DNA of 64,000 nt from Impatiens glandulifera (Eukaryota > Streptophyta > Magnoliopsida > Ericales > Balsaminaceae), in NCBI RefSeq assembly GCF_907164915.1, contig NC_061863.1:31157258-31221257 (forward strand), written 5' to 3'. The notes below the pieces were generated by a model, which saw nothing but the letters and a program-made list of their open reading frames with translations, had not been told where the DNA came from and searched no databases. Position numbers and translations under genes: made by a program. How positions within the stretch are numbered: position 1 is the first letter of the stretch; each line of letters opens with the position of its first letter. Shown here piece after piece: positions 35,420 through 46,418 of this stretch.

Positions 35420-38400
35420 CACCTTGGTTAGTAGTCAAGTATTCTATATACATAAGCATGAAGACACAACGGTCCCCACTCTCGATTGCTCTGCGGACTT
35501 CCCCACTCTTAGCTCCATTGGTTGCTTTCGGGGGTGTGGAAGTCTTTTGTATGTCATAGAATTAAAGCTTATCTTAGGAAACTTTCTTCTCCCTGGAGGA
35601 GAGGTTCCATTTACGAGTATATATGTAATCATTTCACACAAGGGTTTTAAAATGAATCAAGATTCTTCAAAAGTTAAGAATCACAGTCATAGACGTCAAT
35701 GTGCCACTATTGTAGACAAGCAACACACAATATTCAGAGCTTGTTAATCAGGTTCACAGGGACATATATATCATCTACTAATTTCCATGTAGGCAAGTAT
35801 CTTTTTTCACCGCCCTAGTTATACTCGAAAAATTCTCCGATGTTATAATTATTAGGATTTTTAACAAAAGTAACTATATTCGCGCCATAACTTATCTCCG
35901 AGAAAGCAATCCCCTATTGCTACTATATTCTTATATGTCTTTCGATATTGTGCAACCCTTTTTCTCAATAGGTGACAACATGCGTCGATATCATGCACAA
36001 TGGAAAAACATTCAGTATTTATATCAAAGAACCTTGTTAGAATAACATTAAAGATAAATTGCACGACTTACCGTATCTTGAAGCCAGGTGAACCTTGTTT
36101 TAATTCTATCAAACACATCCTTCCCTACTTCGCAAGTTAAGATATCATTATTTTCTTTGTCAGTATCTGGTTCTTTCGTCAATTTCTGTACTTGATTCAG
36201 CAGATGATCTTCAAAATTTTGAAGGAGATTGACTGTTATTGGATCATTTGTCTTTGCTAGTTTTCCCGAAGGGTAGGTGAACGAGTGATCTATCTTCCGC
36301 TTCCTCATCCTATTATTTCGCCCAAATGTTTCTTTAGGAGGAGTATTATATATTTTGAAATCATCATCACCTTCATCCTTCTTCTTCTTCTTCTTCTCAT
36401 TCTCTTGTCGCATAATTTTGTTGAGCACCATTTCATCTTCCTTCTTCTTCTTCTCCACATTCACCTCATCCTCCTTCGCTAAATCGTCATCCTCCTTCAC
36501 CTCATCCTCCCTCGCTAAATCCTCCTTCGTTAGATCCTCATCCTCCTTCACCTCATCCTCCTTCACATCATCCTCTTTCGCTAGATCCTCATTCTCCTTC
36601 GCTAGATCCTCCTTCACCACAACCTCTTTCTCTAGATCCTCATCCTCATTTGCTAGATCCTCCTTCACCTCAACCTCCTTCTCTAGATCCTCATCATTCT
36701 TCTCTAAATCCTCCTTCACATTCTCCTTCTCTTTCTCTTCAATCTCCATCTCCTCACCCTTCATTCGTCTTATCTCCTGCACTTTCCCTTTCTCCTTCTC
36801 TTCAATCTCCATCTCATCACCTTCATTCGTCTGAATCTCCTGCAAAATGGAAAAATATTATGGTCAGTCTATAATTGCATTACTTTCAATGGGCCCATCG
36901 CTAGACAATCAGTCCCTTCGCGATACGATTTTTCCCATCGCTAGATGATTAGTTCCTTTACGAAGGGACTAGTCATCTAGCGATGGGTAAAATTGTATTG
37001 CGAAGGGCCAGCCTTGTCTAATTTCAATATCTACCTCATCCATCTTATTCTCCTTCTTCTTCTCCTCCTTCTTCTTCTTCTTCTTCATATTATCTAATTT
37101 GGCTAATAATATGTCCATCTTTTGGTTGGATTTGGCTAATAACTGTTCGAACATACTAATAACCAACTTTCTCATATAAGCATGGTGATTTTCTTGAGTT
37201 TCTTTGATGACCATTATGTATGTTTTTAGCTATATTTTCAGCTATTTGACCTCCTCCTTCAACTCTATTTTCAGCTCTTTGAGCTCCTCCTTCATCTCAT
37301 CACATTTACATCTAACTATAGGTGCTAGAGGTGATGAAGGACTTGACATCACGATTGGGGACTAAGAATCTTGTGGTGGGGGGGGGGGGGGCTAGATTCT
37401 TGATCATAAGCAATCTTTCTCTTCAGGTTGACTTCTTTGAGAGTAATATCTACATCTTCAGATTTTCTTTTCCCAGTTACAGGTTTGGGAGTAGGTTTTT
37501 TAGGTTCTTCATCTTCACCTTCTTCACGGCCGGATCTCTTCCCATCTGTAAATCCCTCGAACAAATTATAAACTGAAATGTCTATTTGTTCAAAGTCCAC
37601 CCCATTGTATAATCTCTTCTCCATGGAGGACTCTTCCATCTCAGTCAGATCCGAGGTCTGAAGGATATAATTTATCTCCTACAATGTATTCTTCTTATTG
37701 GAGTGATTGATTAATAACCTTGGGCGTGGAGACTCATTAAGCTCATTCCTACTAGCGAATTTAGAGACAAAGATTTTGATGACCTCATATATTCACACTT
37801 AAAATGCTAGTGCAAACCCATAAACGTTATAAGGAAAAGGATCACTATTCAATCTCTCCTCCTTCTTCTTAAAATATAAGGAACTAAGAAGTTTCATGTT
37901 CTTGTTCAGACCCTTCAGGGTGGCTCTAAAGGAGACCCCCATGGAAATCATAGGAAAGTTTCCACATCTTCCACCATGTGGAGGATTTTGACAAATAAAA
38001 TCCTCATTGGGTCAAGTTCAAATAGGTACTGGAAAATCAGACATACCAGCCCCATCTTCCATGCATCTTCCTTATCAGTACATGATATAAAACGAGACTC
38101 AAACTCGTTCATTCGTATATTCAATTTCCCTTTAAAATATTTCATCAAGAGAGGTAGAAACCTCGGCATTCATCTTCTTCTTTGTTCACCACCGGAAATA
38201 TGTCGAAGTTAAGGCCTGTAATCAAGGTATACTCCTTCATACCAAATACCAGTTCCTGTACATTCACCATGAATATAATATCCTTCTAGTTTTAGCTTAC
38301 CCTCCTAAGAAACATATGATGGACTATTGTTTATGAGAAAAACAAGCCTGGAGTTGTGAATAAATATTTGAATTGGGTATTCAAAACTCTCTTCAAAAGA

Positions 38401-38495
38401 TCCATTGTATAGAACTTCTTAGCTCTCTTCTTGAGGCTGTGGGTGCATTTCCAAGAAATCCTACCTGAAAACTCATGAACGGTGGTTTCTGCCAT
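35420..38495 (-). pseudogene. DUF1985-Ulp1-like protease gene of the MULE, degenerate
   Basis: Starting at an ATG near 38495 (MAETTVHEFSGRISWKC), the first kilobase has QELVFGMKEYTLITGLNFD near 38240 and WKMGLVCLIFQYLFELDP near 38040, resembling DUF1985. The middle (37349-37639, 36969-37214 and 36048-36845) is a Lys/Glu repeat region with stretches of KEDEVKEDEDL. The C-terminal part (35861-36064: DIDACCHLLRKRVAQYRKTYKN) and WKLVDDIYVPVNL...ILCVA...IDVYDCDS near 35700-35800 match the C48 (Ulp1) protease fold, a family that removes SUMO. The His-Trp of the catalytic block reads as Leu-stop, and several other stops follow. Plant MULEs with such a gene are known. Why they carry it is unclear. 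Confidence 0.65.
36911..37009. repeat. Foldback (48-bp arms) made of the MULE's own motif
   Basis: The left arm 36911-36958 and right arm 36963-37009 are inverted copies with a 4-base loop. Both contain CCCATCGCTAGATGA and CCCTTCGC. Differences are few and mostly transitions. It interrupts the reading frame of the Ulp1-like gene, or sits in an intron of it. Confidence 0.8.
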
Positions 38496-38559
38496 CTACA
38501 AAAGGAATTACAATAAAAATGTAAGAACAACTACAAATACCATACAAACTTTGATGACC

Positions 38560-38626
38560 ATCGCTAGAAGGGCAATTGCATTGTGAGAAGGGGACAACCC
38601 ATCGCGAAACCCTAAACATAAACCCT
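38560..38626. repeat. Short motif cluster and CCCTAAA words upstream of the Ulp1-like gene
   Basis: Two CCATCGC-GAA/GAG-like copies are followed by ACCCTAAACATAAACCCTAAAC. The latter looks telomere-like but is a short 5'-leader-type sequence common upstream of plant genes. Confidence 0.45.
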
Positions 38627-38629
38627 AAA

Positions 38630-38870
38630 CCCAAAAAATAGATAAGCTTAACACAAAAGTGGAAAATGAAATAATAGTAACTTTGTCCCGAGCATCTACC
38701 ATTGTACCCACAATGATTGGACATACAATTGCTATCCATAATAGAAAAGAGCATTTACCCATTTTTATAACGGATCGTATGGTAGGACATAAATTGGGAG
38801 AATTTTCACCTACTTTAAATTTTGTTGAGGACATGCACATGGTGATAATAAATCTCGTCGTTCAAATTAA
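38630..38870 (+). pseudogene. rps19: Plastid rps19 fragment inside the MULE
   Basis: The frame reads [20 protein letters not shown], then GKEHLP-type and [13 protein letters not shown] blocks, and ends near GDNKSRR. This is plastid ribosomal protein S19 with its first third missing. One frame break occurs near 38822. Sequence identity to the plastid protein is high, so transfer or capture was not very ancient, or passed through another organelle copy. Confidence 0.88.
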
Positions 38871-38974
38871 TAAGCTTTTTATCACTCTATGGAAGGCCTG
38901 GAAATGAAAGAAATCCATCGATTTTGCCCTTCCAAAAATATATCTATTAGCATTCAAAATGGTAGAAATTTTTG

Positions 38975-39650
38975 GGATCAATAAATGTACCATGCCAACT
39001 AAAAAGAATTTTTCTTGGTCATCATCTAATTTTTCTTAAATTGGTCGACCATTCAATGATATAAAATCGAGCAATGTGATAAAATAATTAATTACAAAAA
39101 ATCCAAAATTGTAAATTTTGATTCATTTGACTATTTTATAACTTATAATAAAATCCTAGTAACTAACTATTTACAACTTGACAATTTAAAACAGACTTAT
39201 CAAGTACTTAAATATTATTTAACGGATGAAAATGGGAAAATTTATAATCCCGATCCATGCAATAACATCATTTTAAGTCCATTTAATTTGAATTGGTATT
39301 TTATATATCACAATTATTGTGAAAAGACATCTACAAAAATAAGTATTGGACAGTTTATTTTTGAAAATTTATGTATAAACAAAAATGAGCCACAACTAAA
39401 ATCGGGTCAAGTTCTAATTGTTCAAGTTGACTCTATAGTAATACGATCAGTTAAGCCCTATTTGGCTACCCCATGTGCAAAAGTTCATGGCCATTATGGA
39501 GAAATTATTTATGAAGGAGATACATTAGTTACCTTTATATATAAAAAATCGGGATATGGTGATATAACGTAGGGTCTTCCAAAGGTAGAACATGTATTAG
39601 AAGTGCGCTCAATTGATTCAATATCAATGAATCTAGAAAAGAGAATAAGG
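38975..39650 (+). pseudogene. rpoC2: Plastid rpoC2 fragment inside the MULE
   Basis: Blocks typical of the plastid RNA polymerase beta'' subunit are clear: [20 protein letters not shown] near 39200, [20 protein letters not shown] near 39280, [17 protein letters not shown] near 39400, [19 protein letters not shown] near 39490, and [17 protein letters not shown] near 39600. Stops occur at 39570 and in the 38975-39200 part. rps19 and rpoC2 are far apart in plastid genomes, so this is a joined mosaic. Confidence 0.88.
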
Positions 39651-39704
39651 GTGACCCCCCTTTAATTTTTTTAGTTGCATTTTGAGGAATTATATTGAAA
39701 TGTA

Positions 39705-39965
39705 ATGTGTCTCACAATCGAAAAGAATTCGGGGGGGGGGGAGTCATTTCATTTTTGGATCTCAGACGAAGATGTTCAAGAGATGAGAGAATTAAGAATA
39801 CCCACCAAAAATACTAATGAAACTCATAAAGATGTATCGGAAAATACAACATTTTTGTTACTTGACCAACCCTCCGGAGAAGCAAATACAACGGGTACGC
39901 TAATCATCTTAACTAAAAAAATAAGGAAACAGAAAAATTATTCTTTTACATATTTGAAGACCTAA
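39705..39965 (+). other. Unidentified 86-codon open stretch next to the rpoC2 fragment
   Basis: It follows the rpoC2 segment by about 55 bases and reads acidic then basic (ISDEDVQEMRELRIPTKN...). It contains an 11-base G run at 39731-39741. It could be further organelle-derived sequence, but I could not assign it. Confidence 0.25.
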
Positions 39966-40239
39966 AGTAATTCCATTTCAAATTAATTAGTTCAAATCAT
40001 TAAATAATAGCGAGAAAGGACGGTCCATCGTGAAACCATAAACATAAACCCTGAACATGAACTAACCTTATTAATGACGATGATGAAGGAACGAGAAGAC
40101 GAGTAGGAATAATCGTCGACACAGGGAGGGGTAAAGTTAAGTAGAGGCTAGAGAGAGGCGAGTCTACGCGACAAAGTGAGTAAATGAAATGTTCATCGCA
40201 TCATTATTATAAATAGAGCATAGCGCGTGCAAAAACATG

Positions 40240-40400
40240 CAACTCTTCGACTTCCATCGCGAGATGATCTTGCCCATCGCGAGACGATTAGCCATTGTGA
40301 GACCATCGCGAGACGATTAGCCATTGTGAGACCATCGCGCGACAATTACCCATCGCGCGACAATTACCCATCGCGAAGGGACTTCCCATTGCAATAATAC
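40240..40400. repeat. Right subterminal CpG-rich motif array of the MULE
   Basis: Seven or so CCCATCGCGAGACGATTAG / CCATCGCGCGACAATTA words are spaced 20-28 bases apart. More copies lie at 40718-40772. Orientation mirrors the left array. Confidence 0.8.
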
Positions 40401-40440
40401 AAAATTTTTATTATTATTTATAAGTAATCTAATCTCGTTT

Positions 40441-40682
40441 GTCAATGATACCGCATCACTAATGGGTTTGAAGTGAATCTGTCTTAGCAAAATAAATCTT
40501 ATTAATCTTAAATCAAAGGATCTTGAATAACATTTAGATTCTTTAGAAAAGGCCTTTGAAGAAGCCTTTTCTGAAGAATCTAAATATTCTTCAAGATCCT
40601 TGCATGTAAGATTAAAAAGGTTTATTTTGTTAAGACAAGTTCTCTTCAAAACTATGAGTGATTGATGTTGATACATTGCCAA
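40441..40682. repeat. Long foldback (about 110-bp arms) in the MULE
   Basis: The left arm is about 40441-40553 and the right arm about 40564-40682, with a loop of about 10 bases. The inner 52 bases of each arm pair with about six mismatches. Pairing weakens outward but is still clear at GTCTTAGCAAAATAAA / TTTATTTTGTTAAGAC. RNA from either strand would form a long hairpin, so it could be a small-RNA precursor or a palindromic MITE. Confidence 0.8.
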
Positions 40683-41103
40683 ATAAAGTCATGATTAACT
40701 ATAAAAATAATAAATCTTGACCCATCGCGAGAAATGATGGCCATTCGCGAGAAGTGATTGCCCATCGCGAGAATCACACGAATCTTCCCTAAAACAGAAC
40801 CGATTTAGAGCATCATCTACGAATTTCATCATCGACAAGATGAACAACCAATATGAAAAGTAAGATGAACAATAAGAACAACCACATGGTTTAGGTTTCG
40901 AAGATGAACATAATAGAAATAAGAACATAAATTGATCCGATCACATGATATTAGAACGATTTTCGTCGTCGATCTGTATGATGTGTTCGTTTAAGGTTCT
41001 GTCGCCATCGCGCGAGAGAGAGAGAACGCGGAGTAGAGAAAGAAGAGAGAGAGAGAATGGAAAATAACGAAATTAAAAAACAGTATTTATATAAGAATTA
41101 GGG

Positions 41104-41244
41104 TTCATCACGTAATGATCTTCCCCATTGCATTACGCGAAAGGGTATTTTCGTCAAAAAAAGTGACCATCAGCGCAATTAAAATTATGCGCTGGTCACC
41201 ATCGTATTTAAGGGAATTTTTAGGATCATCTGGTCAAATTTCCC
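41104..41244 (-). repeat. Right terminal inverted repeat of the MULE
   Basis: Reversed, it begins GGGAAATTTGACCAGATG and parallels the left repeat to GCGTAATGCAATGG. It lies on the 5' side of the - strand Ulp1-like gene. Confidence 0.85.
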
Positions 41245-41253
41245 ATTATATTT

Positions 41254-41870
41254 GCATATTCATATAAATCACCTACTCAAAGACAATATAATAAAGTTGA
41301 TTAAAATGAGTTTTAATTTATGAGAATAAGGTGGGCATGCCATAAACATGTTGGTGGATAAAGTTTGTAGGTAGAACTAGTTTTGTCTTTTGTTTTTCTT
41401 ATTTTGGTATTTGCTTACCACTTTAAAGAACACAAACCAACACATGTATTAGAGTCCTCGATCTCCAACGGAAGGTGATGATAATCTGTTTCCCATTATT
41501 TTCTACATGTACATGCAAGAACTATTTCAGACAAGATAATTTAAGAAAGTTCACAACAAGAACATCAATAATTCAAGATGGAAAACAAAATGATCTAGCT
41601 CTTCGAACAAACTGAATAACAATGTATATGAACACAACCGCATTATCGAAAATTTCAAAAAAATCGATTAAACTAATTCCCAACTCGAAAGCTCAAGATG
41701 ATAGTATTACCGCACACACGAATGGAATCACGATTAGAAACAAAAAAGAAGAAGGAAAATTTGAGTCTATAATTAACTCTAGTACAACAAATCAATCATC
41801 ACAATTAACTATTCCTACGAAAATCCTAACAAAGACAAAATACATCAGTCCAAAAAAAAAATATAATGGT
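41254..41870. other. Short region between the MULE and copia element 3
   Basis: No known gene. An 84-codon open stretch on + (41622-41876) rich in Lys, Ser and Thr runs into the LTR of element 3. It could be part of a sequence that element 3 interrupted. Confidence 0.3.
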
Positions 41871-43045
41871 TGTTAGGATTGGGATCGCCCTTGGAGTACC
41901 GGGGTTCCGGTTTTGAAAGGGTAGACCGCTTACAACACAACACACGTTCTGATTGGTGATAGTCCATTTGGAGACTACAACCGTTCTTAATACTACGCAA
42001 ACTGTCACAGACTCTTGAACCGGGTTCAAGGGAGGAAATGTCTATTTCAGTTTGAAGCAACACACAAGATTTGGATGATGTTTATAAGGAGTCGGTTAAG
42101 GAGGATCGATAGACCGGTTTTGGTTAAGGATTATGTTTCGGTTAGTAATAGTTCGGTTTTAGAGTAGGTAAACAGGAAATAAGTAAAAGACACAAGACTA
42201 GATTTTTTATGGATGTTCGGAGCAAACCCTCCTACGTCACCCCTTCTTCTTATATTATGAGAAGGATCTCCACTAACTTTGAATGTTACAACACTCACAA
42301 TGTCGGACGAGCCTAACTCGCTACTCGCCGGTTACACTACTTCACTTTGATGTAATACAATAACACAATATATCAACAATGCTTTCAGTAATGAAACAAC
42401 TATATAGGATCGCGCATGAGATTTCTTTTCTCTCTTAGATATTTCAGAACCGTATTTAATGAAGACCCTTCGTCTTACTTTTATAGTAAATGATATCCCA
42501 ACGGTCATCTTCTTCTCTCACCGTAGGATTGGTCAGTTTGAAACCACGCCGGTTCAGAGATGATGTTGTGTGCACGTTTCATCTTTCTGACATTTGACAA
42601 GCATGCATATACCGGTCAGGTATTGTTGACGTAACCGACTTGCAGTTTTGGACACGTGTCAAACATGCACCTTCCGACTGTCTAATTCGGATCTTCGGAT
42701 AAGCAGATCATCATTGTTTTTATCGCATGCTTCTGATCCGGATCTTATATTCTTGCATTTTCCCAAGGAGCATCTATTTCGTCATATTACGTCATTTTGT
42801 ATTTTAAAGTTTCCGGTTGATCTTCTCGTAATACGGTCCGACTGGGATTAAGAACCTTCTTGTTAGCCGGCCTGGTTGAGATGTTGAAGCCGGTTCCTCT
42901 TGATCATGACTCGATCATCTGGAGCCAGATTACTTTGGTATATTCTCCAGCCGGTTTATACGACCTGATCTGTTCCTACACATGAGAGTTAAGATTAATT
43001 TAGTTCTCTGGCCGTTTAAAATTAACTTACTTAATTTTTCTAACA
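41871..43045 (-). repeat. 3' LTR of copia element 3
   Basis: It pairs with 54696-55891. It is shorter by about 21 bases because the 5' LTR has a small tandem duplication of a CCGGTTTATACG-containing block at about 55770-55810. AACCGG/CCGGTT words are frequent. Confidence 0.93.
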
Positions 43046-43320
43046 ATTTCTCCCTTTTTGATTATTTAGAATAAATATTCAAAAATTGTAGTGTATGGCC
43101 GGTTTAAAAATTAACTTACTTAATTTTTCAAACAATTTCTCCCTTTTTGATTATTTAGAATAAATATTCAAAAATTGTATTGTATGGCCGGTTTAAAAAT
43201 TAACTTACTTAATTTTTCTAACAATTTCTCCCTTTTTGATTATTTAGAATAAATATTCAAAACTTGTAATGTGGGGCCGCTTTTAAAAAATATGTGTTTA
43301 ACAATTTCTCCATTTTTGAT
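43012..43320 (-). repeat. Iterated polypurine tracts with LTR-edge sequence (about 88-bp period)
   Basis: CAATTTCTCCCTTTTTGAT occurs at about 43044, 43133, 43222 and (one change) 43302. Each repeat also carries the terminal 30 or so bases of the LTR (GGCC-GTTTAAAATTAACTTAC..., starts near 43012, 43097, 43186, 43275). Multiple polypurine tracts near the 3' LTR are a known Sirevirus trait. Here they come with a copied LTR edge. Confidence 0.88.
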
Positions 43321-43461
43321 GCTTTTCAAAGAAAAGTTTCAAAATAAGTTGGTTTTTCAAAAGATGTTTAGGATAACATAAATTTGAGATCTTAAAAAAA
43401 ATAACTGAGTTCTGAAACAAAATATTAATATGGAACATAAATAAGTTCATAAGAAGATAAG

Positions 43462-46418
43462 CTAGAGGTTGGATGATCCCCCCTTTTCCTTTTCCTTTTG
43501 CCTGGCCTCCTCTTCCCTCAATTCTCTTTCTCTTTTGTCCGCGTCAATGCACCATCCGGCAAAAACACTTGATTTACCGGGATTACGTTGATTGAACCGG
43601 AAGACACCGCCCGCTGGTCTAGGTGGTTGAAATGATTGAGCAATTATCGGTCCATGACTTGGTGATGCGATAGATGATTCTACGGCTTTCTTCTTCATTC
43701 GGTTTAATTGTTCAACATCTTCCTCTTCTTCTTCATCAAGAGGTTCCTCGGACTGACCCACCGGTTGAGAGCTTTCAACACCGCTTTGTTCCACCAGTTT
43801 CATCAAGTTCACAATTTTCTTTCGTTTGCCCCTTGTTCTTGTTACCATTGAGTGCAGAGCTTGTGTTGGCGTGGATTCCAGTTGGGCTGCTTTTTCGTCC
43901 TCAACGATTTTCTTGGCTAGCTTGAGGTAATTTTCTTCCTTTTCCTTTCTTAGCTGTTCCCTGTCTTCTTCTTCGGTTTGGATTCGCCGAGCTGTTTCGG
44001 CATCCAATCGGATCTGTTCTTGAGTTCTAGCCGCTTGCAGCTTAGTCAGCTCCCCAATCTGAGATGCCATAGCTTGCATCATCTGGAGAAGCCGTGCGGT
44101 TGCCATTTCAACTGATTTATTAACCATTGTCTTGATGGATGCTTGAACTGTTTCCACTATTTTAGTTTGTATCAATGCCCGAACTGTTTCGACTAGATCG
44201 GCTTGTATGCATGAAATTTTGGCGTCCGTGGCTGTGCTAAATTCGTTGAGTAAGGAGGTGATTGAATCGATAATAACCCCCTTTATCTTCTCAAGTCCTA
44301 GATTCTGATCGGTTTGAGGTGGAGATTTGACCCGGGTATTCTCGTTTTCAATTTCTTGCGGTTGAGGTCTCTTTTGCCCGTTCCCTGCTGACTTGGAAGA
44401 TTCACCGATTCTGAATATTGGTCTACTTTGGAACAGATCGGCATGTAGAAGAAGCTGTTTGCAGTTTTTTTCCATTCCGCCTCTAGCCGGTTAACATTAC
44501 TAGTAAGATCATCCCTTACTTTTTGGAACCGCTTAAACATTTTTAGTTCCATCAGAGTTAGTTCTTCTCCATTCGCTTTCTTCAATGCGTCATCTACCGC
44601 CTTTAGCTTGGCGTATTCTTCCATCGTCTCTGATTTGGCGTATGCGGCCTGAATGACTTCAATACCTGTAACTGAGAGCCTCATGTTCTAACTGCAAGAG
44701 TTTCGCCCAATATTCATTTCCATTGAAGTCGGGGATCATGTCGGAGAGCTTTGTTTCACATCTTAGTCTGACCCATAGGTGATACGGGGCGACTATTTCT
44801 TCAGCCTCCTTATTCATGTCCCGGATGAACTCTTGGAACATTGCCTCTTCTTGTTCTTGTGAAATAGATACCTCGGCGTCGGGTGTGATTTCAGATTGAC
44901 TGGACCCAGTTATATTTCTTTGTAAATCACTACCTCCCTGCATCGGAGGGTCTTCGATCATTACTTCTTTTCCTTTTGAAACATGAGATGAACCTTCAGG
45001 TGTGATAGATATATTGGATGGCCCATCTTGAGCCGTTTTAGAGTTTGATCCGGTTGGAACAGATTTGTCCCCAACCAAACCGGATGGTTGCCTTTCTTCG
45101 TCGTTTCCCTCCTGTGCCGGAGAGATGATGTTTTCAGAGTTAGCCGTTCTTCGACCGGGTTAACTATAGTCTGACCGGTTGCTCTAACCTGATTAGTGTT
45201 CTGGAGAAGACTTGTTACATCGTCTTCAGTTTCACGATTGACGGTTTGGACCACATCCTCTATAACCTCCGATGTTCTCAATCCGATATCAGCGATTACA
45301 TCGTTAAGGTTTTTAGTTGGAGACTTAGAATTTTGAGAGTGAGTACTAACCCTTGTTACCGGAGTCTCCTTTGACTTGGACAGAATTTCTTGGCTCTCCG
45401 AGGATTCGGTTTGCCTTGATGGAATTGGTCAGGCCAGGTTTGGATGGACTGTGTTGAGTGGGATTGGTTGGAATAGCTGATCAGACGGTTTGGGTGATTT
45501 TCCTGAAGATAAAGTTTTCTCGAAATCTTCCGGTTTCTTACTACTTTTCTTTGTGGACTTCTTTACTCTCCCCTTCTTCTGCGGGATCTTGGTTTGTTTA
45601 GCCTTTCCCTTTGGATCGACCTTTTTGGAGCTCTCACCGACTGGTTCAGCCGGTCCGGCTTCCTTTGTTGCTTTAGCCCTTGTAGCCCTCGGCTTGGCCT
45701 ACTTAATCGTTCTCTTACTCATATGTTTAGAAGTTAAAATGTTGGAGGAGGAAAGTGGTGCACCTTCGCCGATTTCGACGTGAAGAAAATGCAAAATCTT
45801 CCCAATCTGCATGGCATATGCTTGAACCCGACCGTTCGTTTTGGCCACCATCTCGCAAAATTGTTCGAACAAAACACTTCCCTAATCAATTTTGTCATCG
45901 CAGACAATTGCCATCAACATTTGCAGCTTTAACTTGGTCAGATTATCAAAGTTTCCACCTTTTCCTTGAAGAGGTCTGGATATGATGTCCACCAGCCATT
46001 TGAACTCTGGCTTGAGTTTGTTCTTCCTACTTGAGTGAGACACCAGATCCGTGTCATCACTGGAGATAGCTAGCCGGACAACGTTAAATTCTGCTTCTAA
46101 TAGACTTGTTTTAAAATCTTTCCCGGTGTTCGGCAAACCAAGAGCTTCCGAAAACGTTTCTTCTGTTATATCGACGGCCTTGCCGCACACGGTGGCAGAA
46201 ATGGTTCTCTTCGTCAGAATCGCCGTTCTTAAGAACTCTTCAACTTCCGACTGGTGGACGAAGAATAGACCAGAAAGATAAGTTTCCAGCCCAGAATCTC
46301 TTACGAATTGGAGCACTGCTTTATGTACGTCTGCAGCATGTTCTTCGATATCGTTGAAATCGACCTGCAAGATGTATTTGAAGAGTGCTTTATCTGATTC
46401 CATGGTGAGATAACACAA
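43462..46418 (-). pseudogene. Accessory ORF C of copia element 3 (domain plus long coiled-coil/basic tail)
   Basis: About 985 codons start at 46418. Residues 1-180 (45882-46418) carry the accessory domain: VEEFL, GKAVDITEETFSEALGLP and LQMLMAIV blocks. The rest shifts frame near 45880, 45300 and 44670. It has Ser/Thr/Lys-rich stretches (45490-45780 encodes a Lys/Pro-rich part on this strand), then 43462-44475 with a heptad region (ETVRALIQTKIVETVQASIK), an EEDREQLRKEKEE helix, an acidic EEEEEDVEQL patch and the ending KEKGGSSNL. No signal peptide or membrane segment is seen. It may bind nucleic acid or self-associate, but the role is unknown. Confidence 0.72.

Larger units (their letters stand above)
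31262..41244. mobile_element. Mutator-like element (Kaonashi/Ulp1-type MULE), 9983 bp
   Basis: Both ends carry inverted repeats of about 140-150 bp (31262-31412 and 41104-41244), flanked by a perfect 8-bp direct repeat ATTATATT (31254-31261 and 41245-41252). Inside are two convergent decayed genes: a MuDR-type transposase on + and a DUF1985-plus-Ulp1-like protease on -. The two-gene arrangement resembles known plant MULEs that carry Ulp1-like genes. It also holds plastid-derived DNA, foldbacks and many copies of a CCCATCGCGAGACGAT-like motif. Stops in both genes show it is not active. Confidence 0.88.

Noticed and set aside
36355..36834. Open + strand frame of 159 codons, almost all Ser and Phe
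   Set aside because: It is the complement of the Lys/Glu-rich repeat of the Ulp1-like gene on the - strand. Low-complexity purine runs leave several frames open.
38609..38632. CCCTAAA words considered as an interstitial telomere
   Set aside because: Only two imperfect copies. This motif is common in leaders of plant genes.
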